This document shows, one piece after another, positions 21,307 through 32,924 of a DNA stretch of 64,000 nt. Source of the DNA: Forficula auricularia (taxonomy: Eukaryota > Arthropoda > Insecta > Dermaptera > Forficulidae); the NCBI GenBank assembly GCA_024734495.1, contig JALMQS010000061.1:9280286-9344285 (forward strand), written 5' to 3'. The notes beneath the pieces are model-generated. The model did not search any database. It was not told where the DNA came from and saw nothing but the letters and a program-made list of their open reading frames with translations. How positions within the stretch are numbered: the first letter of the stretch is position 1; every line of letters starts with the position of its first letter. Position numbers and translations under genes: made by a program.

Positions 21307-22564
21307 GGGGAAGTAAAAAGTTCTGAGCCTTTTTCTCTTTATTTCGACGATAAAATTAACAAAGTTCGGATTTTCCGATTTAGATCGAATATGCGCCGTT
21401 TTGTTCGATAAGTTTTGTCCTTTTTGAAGGCAATCTCATAATTCCGCGGTTGAAGAAGTCCTCGTCCCTATTGGTGAAAAACTTGACCAGCTTATTTTCA
21501 CAAGCCTCTCTTGAGGCCAGTTTTGTACCATCAAGAAAATTTTGCAAATGCTTGAAAAGGTGATAATTGCTTGGTGCCAGATCTGAGCTATACAGTGGGT
21601 GCAATATAAGCTTACATCTAAGCTCTCGGAGCTTCTGGCTCGTCGTTAACGATGTGTGCGGCCTGGTGTCCACTTGATGGAACGCAACACCCTTCCTATT
21701 GGGCAATTCTGGCAGATTCTCGTCGATCGCCTGCTTCAATCTGGTCAGTTGTTGACAGTATAGGACCGAATTGAGTGATTGGTCCGATGGGAGCACCTCA
21801 TAGTGGATAATTCCCTTCAAATTCCACCAAACATACAGTAAAACCATCTTGGGCGTTAATCCGGGATTGGTGATCGTTTGGGCCGGCTCACCGCGCTTGG
21901 ACCACGATCTTTTTTTCCTGTTGTTCTCGTATGTGACCCATTTTTCATTGCCAGTCACCATCCCCATCGCCATCGAGTCAGCAAAAAATCGCAGGCATCA
22001 AAAGGTCCAAAAGTTTCTTTTGCGACAATTCGTGTGGCATCGATACATCTAGCTTCTTCTTGAGACCAGCATTTTGCAAATGGTTTCAAACGGTTTTCTG
22101 GCTAATCTTCAGTTCTTGGACAATGGAATAACTGCTCGCATGCCGGTTCGACTCGACAATTTCCATGATTTTATCGACTTTTTCGACGATTGGCCTACCA
22201 GAGTGAGTCTCATCTTCGACGTCCAATTACCAGAAGGGAATCGTTGGAACCACGGCTTTGCTGTTGCATTAGATACTGTATTGGGTCCATAAACAGCACA
22301 ATTTTTTTTTGGCCGCCTGCTCCGATTTTTCCCGTTGGTCGTAGTGGTACTGAAGAATGTATCGACATTTTCCTTTTTTTACCTCCATTTTGGAACGCTC
22401 TAACACACAACTGGCTTAATCAAACACAAAACTGTCAAAGAACTTTTTTTAAAGCGTTATCTCACCTTTAAATCGCAAAAAATGACCAGATGCGACGTAT
22501 ACATCGTGAGATATGGCTCATTAAAGCCATCTAACGGAAAAGGCTCAGAACTTTTTACTTCACA
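21307..22564 (-). mobile_element. Full-length mariner element, 1258 bp
   Basis: Inverted termini GGGGAAGTAAAAAGTTCTGAG and TGTGAAGTAAAAAGTTCTGAG are flanked by TA (21305-21306, 22565-22566). Length and TA duplication fit mariner; transposase on the minus strand. Confidence 0.93.
21380..22390 (-). pseudogene. mariner transposase, inactivated
   Basis: The C-terminal 197 codons are open (21973-21380). They contain TGNEKWVTYEN, HQVDTRPHTS and YSSDLAPSNYHLF. Mariner normally has TGDEKW, HQDNARPH and APSDYHLF, so the three catalytic Asp positions of DD34D read Asn, Val and Asn. The N-terminal half (22390-22000) is in several frames; WFQRFPSGNW-like and IMEI-like DNA-binding blocks are recognisable. 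Both point changes and frameshifts make it non-functional. Confidence 0.88.
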
Positions 22565-23733
22565 TATTATTTTGAGAGTTCTTAGAAATGGATTAGTCCA
22601 AAGATTCTCGAATCTTTATTTATTCCATTTTTGTATTATTTCTATTTTAATAGTTCCTCAGCCAGAACAATTTTTATTCGACTAAAACTCTTCTGGACTT
22701 GTTTTTGACCTGCTTGGACTGGAAGATATACCAGGTAGTGACTTCAAACCTTCTATCAACACCCTTTTCGGAAAAATCTTTAATAATAATTTCCCCTTGA
22801 AACTATGCAATAATTTTATTTCATTTCGAGAAGCAATATACTTTTCAAAACAAAAAATGTTTTTTATAGAAATATTTGAAATAACGGATAATAATTTAAA
22901 AATTTAAAGATCCTCCTTAATTTTTGAAAATACTCTAAATGTTTGAAATTTTAGGGATGCGCCCCGCTTTCGGTGGACATCTTGCTGGCCAGTGCCCTCC
23001 CCCCCCCTCCCACTGTTATAATAAAATAATTTATGCTCACTCCCGTTTTTCCTTGGTACGCCACTGGTATTGTCAATATCCTCCGCCCCTTGTAATAAAA
23101 TAATTTTTAAAACCCCCTCTTAATATGCCACTGGTAGTGTCAGGATTGAGAACAGGCCGAAATATATATAAAGTCGTGATAAACAAGCATCTGATCTTTT
23201 ATTTATGTGTAACCTACCTAGTATTTTATTTTTAAATTTTAAAAAGTTTCTAAAAAAAATTTCAAAAATTTCCTTTACTTTATTTAAAATGTTTCATCAA
23301 GAACTCACACCATTTTCCCTTAACAAAAATAAATTCATATACATACTAAGACACAAAAGACACACTGTTATTCGTTATATGTTATTAGTTATTACTTAGC
23401 AAACTCCTTGTATCCTAATTTCTTAAAAATGAAAAATATTTGGTTAATTGCCTATTTTTAATTAAATATATTTAATAATACTAGAAGAAGGTACTATTGC
23501 TTCTAATGGAACGCCAATAAAGATTTGACTGATTGCATCAACATCTTAAGATTTAGATCCAAAATTTTAACTGGATATAGTTATAGTATTTTTGAAAATT
23601 GCAAAGCTTACGAAACTGTTATTTTCCAGATTCTGTCTATACCGATATTGCCATATATGGTACTCTTGGGGAAAATAGACATTGTGATTCTAGTCTAGAA
23701 TATATAGAATTGTACATAAATAATTATATGTAT
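22565..23733. other. Spacer with partial hAT-like ends
   Basis: About 22970-23150 contains C-rich DNA and two tandem partial ends, GGTACGCCACTG and AATATGCCACTG, about 75 bp apart with shared CCCCTTGTAATAAAATAATTT-type sequence. They resemble 3' ends of hAT MITEs without recognisable partners. No gene. Confidence 0.4.
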
Positions 23734-24021
23734 ATCGAAAGAAAAGTTTCTGCTTAAACCACCTAGATTGCACATTTTTAAGAAGAAAATCTCATCGGAA
23801 TTCACGACGTTTCGTCGGAGTTGTTTTCAGGAGTTGTGGCGGAAGTCTATTGATGGGCTGAAAAATCCGCCATACATTAAGTCTATCAATTGGCTGCTTT
23901 CATAGCACTTGAAAACGAATTCAGAAATATGTGCAGAAACGTCGTGCATTCTGGTGGTATTTTCTGCTTAAAAAGTTCAAGTTTTTAGGTGGTTTTATCC
24001 GAAACATATCTTTCGATAAGC
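23734..24021. repeat. Foldback/MITE, ~288 bp
   Basis: ATATCGAAAGA...AAACCACCTA at the left is matched by the complement of TATCGAAAGATATG...AAAACCACCTA at the right. Both arms contain GACGTTTC/GAAACGTC next to GTGAATTC/GTGCATTC, so they carry opposed copies of a hammerhead 3' core fragment. Flanking duplication not resolved. Confidence 0.6.
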
Positions 24022-24755
24022 AACTCAACCACCAAACCAGGTCGCACTAAGCAGACGACCTAGTATCTGTCGCCTTATGCTGGAGTATAATTAGTCAAAT
24101 TCGTTTATTGAAACAATATTTTATTGAAAAATAAATATAACAATATTTATTTTCAAATACAAAACTAAAGAAAAGTTAAATGTGTTTACAATAATATTAT
24201 CAGATCTAATTTTAACTTAGACGACGCCATAACTTCTCGTTTAAAATAAACTGCTAATTGATTGACAATCGACAGGACACTAACTAGAATAGAAAACAAT
24301 AATTAGAAATCCCAAGAAATTAATTTATAACCACAAAGTAAACAAATTTAATGTAATTTATTAGACTCGCCGTTATAACCGGAATTGTCAGACAAATTAG
24401 GGTCGCTAAAAAGCGGTGGGTCATACTAACCAGCGTCGTTATAAACACTCATGTTCATATAAATTAGTATGAAAACCAAAGTAAAGGGTGATTTTTGGAT
24501 AAAATAACCGGTTGGTCGTTCTAAACGAAGTCGTTTTAACGGATTGCACTGTATGTGTTTAGGCAGACAAATTAACAAAAGTTAAAATTTAGATTTTTTT
24601 TTTCGAAAATTTAATCTGATTTTTCAAAATTCTTAAGACAATTTGTAGCATAGCCAAGATTTTCAAAAATATTTCAATTTGATAATTATAAACGGAAAAT
24701 TTTTCTATATTCTAGTAAACGTGTTATTACTGATTTTTATAAGGGGTTTAATTTA
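24022..24755. other. Spacer, nothing recognised
   Basis: About 24360-24560 contains CGTTATAAC- and CGTTTTAACG-type motifs like a dispersed repeat end (ends GCACTGTA). No limits could be set. Confidence 0.35.
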
Positions 24756-24906
24756 TTTAGGAATTCCCAGTGACCTTTCGGCTATTGATTATAGCCATCA
24801 TCTGAGCTAATACAATAGATACTTACAATGAGATTAGTATTATTCATGTAGCCACATCAATACAATCAATTAATTAGTGTCATCTAGTCACCGGGAATTC
24901 GCCAAT
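24756..24906 (-). ncRNA. Hammerhead-like motif within a small inverted repeat
   Basis: Ends GGAATTCCCAGTGAC (24760) and GTCACCGGGAATTC (24887) are inverted. On the minus strand CAGATGA (24804-24798), T, a perfect GGCTAT/ATAGCC stem II, GAAA and GGTC follow. The core base U4 is A, so the motif is degenerate. No clear stem I was found. Confidence 0.4.
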
Positions 24907-26214
24907 TTTTATAAAGTTTTGATAAACAACTCATCAAATGAATAATATATACAAAATAGACCAAGAAGATATACAGGATATTCACAGAAAAGAGGCAATA
25001 ATATTTATAATAAGTTTTCCGAAAACTGTCTATAAGAATGTATGTACCTAAATTCTAAAATCTGCCTTTTCCATAGATTATTTTCAAAATGTAGTATTTT
25101 GTACTTTAGAAGTCAAATGTATGTATTTACTTTATATCAATTTAGATCGTCTATTCAAAAGGGATCAACCCTAAAATTCCTTTATTCAAATGTACCCTTG
25201 AAGAGAAAATATCATGGCGTTCCAAGCACAAAGAAGTAGACCAATATATAAATTCCATTAGATTAAGAAGATTTAAATTAGAAGAAATGTCTATCGACAC
25301 ACATGACACCCCTAGGAGACACAGTGACACTATTTCCCAAATTATATAATCAATTTAACGTCTAGGATAGAATTTTAATATCCTTCGATATTATTTTTAT
25401 GGTAGGTAATTTCAAAAATTAAAAATTATTTTTACAAACTTTAAAGATTAAAAAAGAAATTATTAGTATAATGAAAAATATCTCAAATTGTTAGATAAAA
25501 AATCAAGATAGGTATATTTTTTTGGTCTATAAAATTTTCAAGATTTATATCAAAGAGAGAAGGAGGCTGGGGGGGGGGGGATACTGGCCCTCATAAGCAT
25601 TTTTCTCTGTTTTCATGTTATTTTTTGTTAAATTTTGACAAAAATAAGGAGCACACAGATAAACATGTTTTCAAGTAGAAATCAATGAGTGTGTTCTCTG
25701 CTTGATGTAAATAATCATTGAGCAAATGCTTAAGAGGGCCACATTCCCCCCGGCCTCCTTCCTTCTTTGATACAAATCTTGGAAATTTTATAGACCAAAT
25801 AAATTTGCCTATCGGATCTTCTCTAACAATTTGAAATACACTTTTCATTATACTAATAATTGCTTTTTCATTTTTAAAGTATGAAAAAATAATGTGCCCT
25901 TGAGAAAGAATAGATAAAAATATTTTTAACAAAAAAAAAGAATAATAATAAATGAAGGCCCTCTTCTTAATTTCTTCTTAATTTTTCAAATGAGCATATG
26001 AGAAAGACCATATAAAGATTTTCGGGAAAAATTGGAAATATTTATGATAGGTTTATATTTGCTTTATTATTTCTTCTTAAAGCAATTATTTTTCCAATTT
26101 TCCATTCATAGAAGAAGAATATCTTCTGCAATGTTTGAATATTTAAAAAACTTTTTGAGATTGTTTATATATATCTGTGCAAATTTATGTATGTAAGTAT
26201 GTATATATATATAG
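24907..26214. other. Spacer with a PLE-end-like fragment
   Basis: GTGTTCTCTGCTTGATGTAA at about 25690 matches the PLE terminal motif at 36945. A 14-base-scale poly(G) lies at 25570-25580. No gene. Confidence 0.4.
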
Positions 26215-26450
26215 GAAGTCTGGTTGCCCGAGTGGTCAAAGAGCAAGCCTTCTAATCAAGTTAGCGCGGGTTCAAGCCCGACGCGCTTCAAATATTTGAT
26301 CGGCTATAATCTGATTCCTTCAGGGGAAGGCAATGGGAAACCACCCGTCTGAAAAATTTCCCCAGGAAAAATTACAATGGAGAGATACTCTCTATTGTAA
26401 TCGCAAACGTTCGAAATCGAGTATGGCATTTGAAGAAGAGGAAGTATGTA
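26215..26450 (+). mobile_element. tRNA-derived SINE (family 2)
   Basis: The head (26215-26289) has an A-box-like TTGCCCGAGTGGTCAAAG and B box GGTTCAAGCCC, with GAAGT...GCTTC pairing as an acceptor stem. The body contains GGCTATAATCTGATTCC and GGCAATGGGAAACCACC; the latter block is common in tRNA-derived SINEs. The head resembles Ser/Leu-type tRNAs. Related to the SINE split at 36830/38461, which shares CTATAATCTGA after the head. Confidence 0.75.
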
Positions 26451-27176
26451 GGTATATAAGTTTATATTTGTTTGTATCAAGCAGAGGACACCTTTATATT
26501 AAAAACAGGAAGAAAATCCTATCAAATTCAGATAAGATATGGTTGAAAATGATTTTCCCCGCAATAAGGACAAAAATTCAAGTGAATTCAACATACCTAT
26601 CTCGTTTATCTTCCGGGTGTACAGAGGAATATTTTTTCAAAGAAGATGGAAGAAAATATGTGTTAAATATAAATCTAGGTCATTTGTGGGCGTCAAGAAG
26701 CTATCTATATATCTGGTGTTTAAAGATTCCCTCATTTTAGCGTTTTTGATCGAACTCGGAGGGATGCAGGAATATCCTGATCTGTGATAGGAAGGATTAG
26801 AATTTGACTTGAGTGGAGCTTCCGAAATGTGCTAAGATTGGATATCAAGGCTTAGGGGTATAATAGGATTCAGGAAAGATAGAGAGACAGGAAGCGAGTT
26901 CCAGTTTCTTGTCGTTTAGTTCAGGTAGTATCTAATTTAAATTGAAAGTTTCCGGAAGAAAATCAATTTGTCTAAATAATCAGTTAGAGGAACTCGGCTG
27001 CTATTTAGTTTGAACTGACGACGTGACGTAATGCAACAACTTAGATCTAGCCAAATGAATTAACCGTTTACAATTTATAGCTATTATGCTATAGATTTTA
27101 CATAAAGAGAAACATAGAGGTGGTCCTCTGCTTGATACAAATAAACATACACACATATATATTAAATATAGATATG
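26451..27176. other. Spacer with PLE-end-like fragments
   Basis: TTGTATCAAGCAGAGGACACC (26475-26495) and GTCCTCTGCTTGATACAAAT (27123) are opposed copies of the motif at PLE ends at 36950 and 38240. About 26740-26920 is a weak relative of the repeat at 2862. No gene. Confidence 0.45.
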
Positions 27177-27962
27177 AAAACACCCTAACTATACTAATGC
27201 CTAGATTAGAGTATTTTCTCCAGTAATGATAGATATGAGATTTGGGACTTTTAGAGAAGTGAAAGAGAGGCATGGGATAAAGTCGAATGGTGTCCACACC
27301 ATGGTCGTTGCGTAAAAACTAGCTTTAGGACTGTAACTCTATGATCAAGATGAATTACTAACAAAATCAGATACACTTGAAGAATTAAATGAAAAAACAA
27401 AAATTAAAAAAGATTTAAAATATTAATAAAATATCTAAATCTTTTTACACTACAGAAGTAAAAGATAAAAGCTTCGATAGGAAAAATAATGATGCTCTCA
27501 TAAGAAATTGACAAGTAATTTAATGAGAACAATCCAAAACTTTTATGTAAAAAATTAAAAATTCTTAATCACTTATAAAAAGGTGGAAGAATTGCTAAAA
27601 AAAATATCTGATCAAATGTAAATATTTTTTATTTGAAGCAAGATTAGAAGAAATAGTGAATTCATACAATTATGATTATACTTTTAAAAATTATATAAAT
27701 TGACAAGAAGAATCAGCATAATATTAAAATCTAGTGTAAGCCTTGTTTTAAAGTAGGAACACCAATTAATGAATTAAATGCATAATAAGTATATTGTTAA
27801 ACAATGTATGTATCCAAACTTTATTTATTGTAAAAAATTTATTTAAAAAAAACTATATATATATAAAATATTTATACTGGTCTTTACAAAAGAAGATTGC
27901 CGGTTATTAACAGGACGTTTAGTCAAATTTGTCATTTCTCTTTTTTTTCATTATAATTATAA
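27177..27962 (+). repeat. Segmental duplication, copy A (uninterrupted)
   Basis: Matches 29211-29535, 31181-31322 and 31489-31716 in order at high identity, starting in CACCCTAACTA and ending in AGTCAAATTTGTCATTTCTC. Copy A lacks two insertions present in copy B and so shows the pre-insertion sequence for each. Confidence 0.85.
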
Positions 27963-28949
27963 AAAATTGTATATATATATATATACAATATTTATACTGG
28001 TCTTCACTCTTTACAAAAGAAGATTATTGAAGGTTTATTTTTAATATCTATTCGCAATTTATGTTCCATCGTTTAGCCCGGTAGTAGCAAACGCTCAGAA
28101 TCAATTTGCAAATAAAAAAAAAAAATATATCAAAAAATGAAAAATTAATCTAAATTCATCTTTCCTCAAAATAGACCTGTTTATCAAATTAAGTTGGAAA
28201 CTTTGTTTTAATTGTAGCAAATTTAATCTAGTTTAAAAATGTATGTAGTGCTCTTTCATGGTCAAAATGGGAAAAAATCGAAAAAAGTGCGAGTTTTTGG
28301 GATTTACGCTGATGTTCAATTAGCGCTTGAGCCCGAACAGTTGGTCAGAAAAAAAACCTAAACAATGAAATTTGTAGGAAATTTTATGAAATTTCATTTT
28401 GAATAGGAAAGTTATTTACGAAAAGTTGATAGTTTTCGAGTTATAAGCAAAAAACCGCCAAAAAATGAGATTTTTTTACCTTTTTTGGCATTTTTGACAA
28501 TGTTCCGTCACAAAATTTTCTAAGCAAACCTCAGATTCGGATTCAACAGACCAAAAAACATAAAGGGTTGAAGAAATTATAACTACCCCAAAATTTTCCA
28601 GGTAAAAACACATTTTAACTGGACTATTAGTTTTAATAAAAAAAATTCCCATAACATATGTAGCCCCGACTTGGTGTCATGTCAATAAAAAAACCTTAAG
28701 CCACTATTAAATTCATCACAATTATAAACAGTCCTAAGACTGGTTTGACAAAATCGCCCATATCCATTTACTATGTCATGCCAAATTTTTCACTTCTCTA
28801 AAAGTTTCACATCTCATATATCTTTCATAATCTGGGGAATATCCCTTTTTTTCCCATTTCCCCTCTCGATAATATTTCAAAATAAATGTCTAAGATTAAT
28901 CACTAGAGAGCCAGGTAAAAAAGAAAAGGGGAAGTGGAAGACCTAGATT
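27963..28949. other. Spacer, nothing recognised
   Basis: A short local duplication (TTTATACTGGTCTT blocks near 27870 and 27990) and AT runs. No gene. Confidence 0.4.
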
Positions 28950-29233
28950 CATGGGCTTAGTTAGGGAGTTAAGGGGGGGGCAAGGGAGGCAGTGCCCTAC
29001 AAAACTCATTGCCCCCCTAGAAAAATCGAAACTCTATTATTACAAGGCATCACTTATGTATTTCTCATTAAATTATTTCGGTACTTCCAAAATTTGTCAA
29101 TTCTCCTAAAAAGTTAGTAAGTTAGTTGATCTCTAATCAGATTACTGAAATGAAACCTTGTGGTTGTGATGACTAATCAGTAATCAGCTGGCCGGCTGCC
29201 CCCTCCTATGAAAACACCCTAACTACACCAATG
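28950..29233. mobile_element. hAT-type MITE, perfect 8-bp target duplication
   Basis: Termini CATGGGCTTAGTTAGG and complement of CATTGGTGTAGTTAGG; flanks CCTAGATT at 28942-28949 and 29234-29241. Interior matches 13208-13452 over most of its length. Confidence 0.9.
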
Positions 29234-29535
29234 CCTAGATTAGAGTATTTTCTCCAGATAATAAAAGATATGAGATTTGGGACTTTTAGAGAAGTGAAAG
29301 AGTTGACATGGGATAGAGTCGAGTGAACACCATAAAATTAAAAAGATTTCCTAAAATATTAATAAAATAACTAAATCTTTTTACACTACAGAGTTAAAAG
29401 GTAAAAGTTTCGATAGGAAAGATAATGATGCTCTCATAATTGACAAGTAATCTAATGAAATCAATCCAAAACTTATATGTAAAAAATTAAAAATTCTTAA
29501 TCACTTATAAAAAGGTGGACGAATTATTAAAAAAA

Positions 29536-31180
29536 TAAACTGCAACGGATCGTTGCTAAACTTTATCCAAATTCATTTGAAATATTAATATGTTTGTTCC
29601 TTTATTATTAATCAGATATCAGTTGCAATTTGTAGTTCATATTGACATTAATTCAAAAATAATTCTCATTTAATAGTCGAGGAATAACCATTCTACATTG
29701 GATTTTTGACATTTCGGTTATTATTGTAACCATTGCTGAAGAAACCAATAAAAACCGAAACGTCAAAAATTCAATATAGAATGGTTATTCCTCAAGTATC
29801 AGATGAGAATCAATCGCTACTTTTGATTTTAACTCGATTCCTCTATGTCTTCAGCAATGGTTACCAATAAAAACCGAAACGTCAAAAATCCAATATAGAA
29901 TGGTTATTCCTCAAGTACTAGATGAGAATCAATCGCTATTTTTGGTTTAAAGTCGATTCCTCTATGTCTTCAGCAATGGTTATCAATAAAAACCGAAATG
30001 TCAAAAATTCAATATAGAATGGTTATTCCTCAAGTACTAGATGAGAATCAATCGCTATTTTTGGTTTAAAGTTGATTCCTCTATGTCTTCAGCAATGGTT
30101 ACCAATAAAAACCGAAACGTCAAAAATCCAATATAGAATGGTTATTCCTCAAGTACTAGATGAGAATCAATCGATATTTTTGGTTTAAAGTCGATTTCTC
30201 TATGTCTTCAGCAATGGGAACCAATAAAAACCGAAACGTCAAAATTCCAATATAGAATGATTATTCCTCAAGTACTAGATGAGAATCAATAGCTATTTTT
30301 GGTTTAAAGTCGATTTCTCTATGTCTTCAGCAATGGTTACTAATAAAAACCGAAACGTCAAAAATCCAATATAGAATGATTATTCCTCAAGTACGAGATG
30401 AGAATCAATCGCTATTTTTGGTTTAAAGTCGATTTCTCTATGTCTTAAGCAAAGGTAACGGATAAGAAAACAACGCAGTTGCTATGGTTACTTATAAAAA
30501 TTTCTCCCAAATTTTTAGCATTTTACAGAGAGAAGCCTATCCATTCTTACTTAATCAAGGCTAAATGAGCTATATTAAAACTTTCAAATGAATAAATTTT
30601 AAAGAATTTAAAAAATTTTAAAAAGTACTCTCTTACTCTAGAGTAAAGTACTTTAAAATATAATTTTACTAAAAACTTTATTTAACCTTTTTTGTGGTCC
30701 CCAAGGTACTTAATTAGGATATTAAATTTCATCAAAATTGGTTAAGTCATTTTCAAGATATTTCGAAAAAACTAAAAAGTACTGTAATAAAGTACTAATG
30801 TTTGTGGGCCGATATGTACCAAAAACTAATCAGCGCTTCATTTTGTTAAAAGAATGCCATGTTTTCAATTTCATTTCAATCGGTGCAGCGGTGTGGAAAA
30901 AATCGTGGGCCAAAAAAACGATAACATACATCCATCCATACATACATACATACATCCGCACGCACTAAATGAAAAAATGGCACTTTTTGGCCTCTCGACG
31001 GGACCCCATGTAATTTTTGGCAAAACCGTCACGTGCTAAAATTCAACCTAATTGAATACTACAATTTGTGACTTTAATTGAGTCCATGGGTTCCGTAGTC
31101 TTTACCTGAGGACCCTTTGAAGCCACGCTTGCCCCGAGAGCGATTGCAATACTTTACCCATGCTTTGCATTGGATAAAGT
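29536..31180 (-). mobile_element. Helentron-like non-autonomous element, copy 1
   Basis: Comparison with copy A of the duplication (junction in the A-run at 27596-27605) defines both ends. The element has subterminal inverted repeats AAACTTTATCC and GGATAAAGT. At the minus-strand 3' end is a perfect GCAACG-ATC-CGTTGC hairpin followed by a T-rich end. Internal ~119-bp tandem repeats are present. Subterminal inverted repeats, one terminal hairpin and internal minisatellite are the features of Helentron-associated (HINE/DINE-like) elements. Other copies: 32925-34291 and 50047-52134. Confidence 0.75.
29792..30466. repeat. 119-bp tandem repeat inside the Helentron-like element
   Basis: CAATGG in each unit recurs at 29855, 29974, 30093, 30212 and 30331, exactly 119 bp apart, with a degenerate unit at 30450. 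Each unit contains AAAACCGAAACGTCAAAA. An inverted first unit lies at 29660-29790, making a palindrome centred near 29738. The copy-2 element has 2-3 units at 33600-33860. Confidence 0.95.
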
Positions 31181-31322
31181 AAAAAAATATCTGATCAAAT
31201 GTAAATATTTTTTCCTTGAAGCAAGTTTAGAAGAAATAGTGTATTCATACAATTATGATTATACTTATAAAAATTATATTAATTAACAAGAAGAATCAGC
31301 ATAATATTAAAATCTAGCGTAA

Positions 31323-31488
31323 GGCCTATTACGCACTGTCGACTAGTCGCGGGCGACTGTAACTTTCTATAGTTTAAATGAGTGGTTACGCACTTGGTTG
31401 GCGGTCGCATCCTGCGTAAACACTCATTTAAGCTATAGAAGTTACAGTCGCCGGCGACTCAGTCCCAGTCGACAGTGCGTAATAGGCC
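31323..31488. mobile_element. Harbinger-like palindromic MITE, 166 bp, TAA duplication
   Basis: Termini GGCCTATTACGCACTGTCGAC and complement form a ~60-bp stem on each side. TAA occurs at 31320-31322 and 31489-31491. The paralogous site at about 27738 lacks the element. A three-base TWA duplication and GG(G)CC termini fit PIF/Harbinger. Confidence 0.8.
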
Positions 31489-31914
31489 TAAGCTTTGTTT
31501 TAAAGTAGAAATAGCAATTAATGAATTAAATGCATAATAAGTATATTGTTAAACAATGTATGTATCCAAACTTTATTTATTGTAAAAAATTTATTTTAAA
31601 AAATTATATATATATATAATATTTATGCTGGTCTTTACAAAAGAAGATTGCCGGTTATTAACAGGACGTTTAGTCAAATTTGTCATTTCTCTTTTTTTCA
31701 TTATAATTATAATTCATGAGATATGTAGAGTTAACTATCAGAATTAATTAATCAATATTTGATTTAGATGCTCATGTTTATTTTTAATAACAAAATAAAA
31801 AACTTAGGTTTAAAATTAAAATAAATTTTCAAAGGGTTTCTTTTAATTTTAATTTTTTTTTTAATCCTAAACGATTTAAAGAACTAGTAATTTTATAATA
31901 TTGTAAAAAAGTAT

Positions 31915-32650
31915 ACCCTTATCAAATTTTTACCTTTTTTCAATGGTTCAAAAAAAGAAAGTTTTTTTGAGTTTCTTTGACAGAAATTATTATTTCCTAT
32001 ATCTACCTATATAAAATACTCTACTAGAAATAAGTATAATCCCTTCGAAATTCAAATATTTATTTTTTAAAAAAATTGGTAAACTGATGATAAGGGGTGA
32101 CCATTATCAAATTGTATCTTTTTTCAATGGTACAAAAAGAATTTTTTTTTGAGTTTTTTGACGAAATTATTATTTCCTATCTCTATATAAAATACTATAC
32201 TAGAAAAAAGTATAATCCCTTCGAAATTCAAATATTCATTTTTTAAAAAAATTGGAAAACTGGTGATAAGGGGTGACCCTTATCACATTATTACTTTTTT
32301 TCAATGGTACATAAAGAAAATTTTTTTGAGTATCCTTGACGAAATTGTTATTTCCTATATCTATAATAAATACTCTACTAGAAAAATTATAATTCATTCG
32401 AAATTCAAATATTTATTATTTAAAAAAATTGGAAAATTGATGAAAAGGAGGACCATTATGAAATTTTTCCTTTTTTTTCCAAGGGTACAAAAAGAAACTT
32501 TTTTGAATTTTTTTTGACGAAATTATTATTTCCTATATCTATATAAAATACTCTACTAGAAATAAGTATAATCGCTTTGAAATTAAAATATTTAATTTTT
32601 AAAAAAATTAGAAAACTGATGGTATGGGGACTTATTTTTTCCTATATATC
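31915..32650. repeat. ~178-bp degenerate satellite, about 4 units
   Basis: Units begin near 31917, 32101, 32277 and 32452. They contain TTTTCAATGGT, ATTATTATTTCCTAT, ACTAGAAA and TTAAAAAAATTGG followed by a GGGGTGACC-type block. Distantly similar in period and order of blocks to the array at 35405-36410. Confidence 0.85.
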
Positions 32651-32924
32651 TATATACCGGGTGAGTTTTTTATCTTGAAACAGTCTTATAATTCAAAAAC
32701 AGTGCATTATATAGAAAAAAGTTTCAAATAAAAGTTTATTTATATCAGGATGGAAACTAAACTTCGCTATTGTTTGTTGACGTAGAACAAGCTTTCATGG
32801 GTATTTCAAGGTCAAGTTCTGTTTTTTAAATAGAACCATATATTTTTCTTTACGTCGCCATATTCTACAAAAAAAACTGAACAATTTTCATAAAAACTAT
32901 TTTTTATACGACATCAAACAAAAA

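Larger units (their letters stand above)
29211..31716 (+). repeat. Segmental duplication, copy B (with two insertions)
   Basis: Same sequence as 27177-27962, interrupted by a Helentron-like element (29536-31180) and a Harbinger-like MITE (31323-31488). A short piece present in copy A between about 27298 and 27380 is missing. Confidence 0.85.

Noticed and set aside
23734..24021. Foldback arms as hammerheads
   Set aside because: GAAACGTC occurs in both arms, but stem II and CUGANGA are not recognisable.
26215..26289. Functional tRNA gene
   Set aside because: Boxes and an acceptor-like stem exist, but the T arm and anticodon arm do not pair properly and a SINE body follows.
26333..26740. 135-codon plus-strand frame
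   Set aside because: It spans the SINE body and PLE-end-like sequence; no independent coding evidence.
29855..30450. 119-bp units as functional hammerhead ribozymes
   Set aside because: GAAACGTC is present but the CUGANGA half is not in the right position or orientation, so a full core cannot be drawn.
32085..32110. CTGATGATAAGG as a hammerhead core
   Set aside because: No GAAA after a stem II; it is part of a satellite unit.
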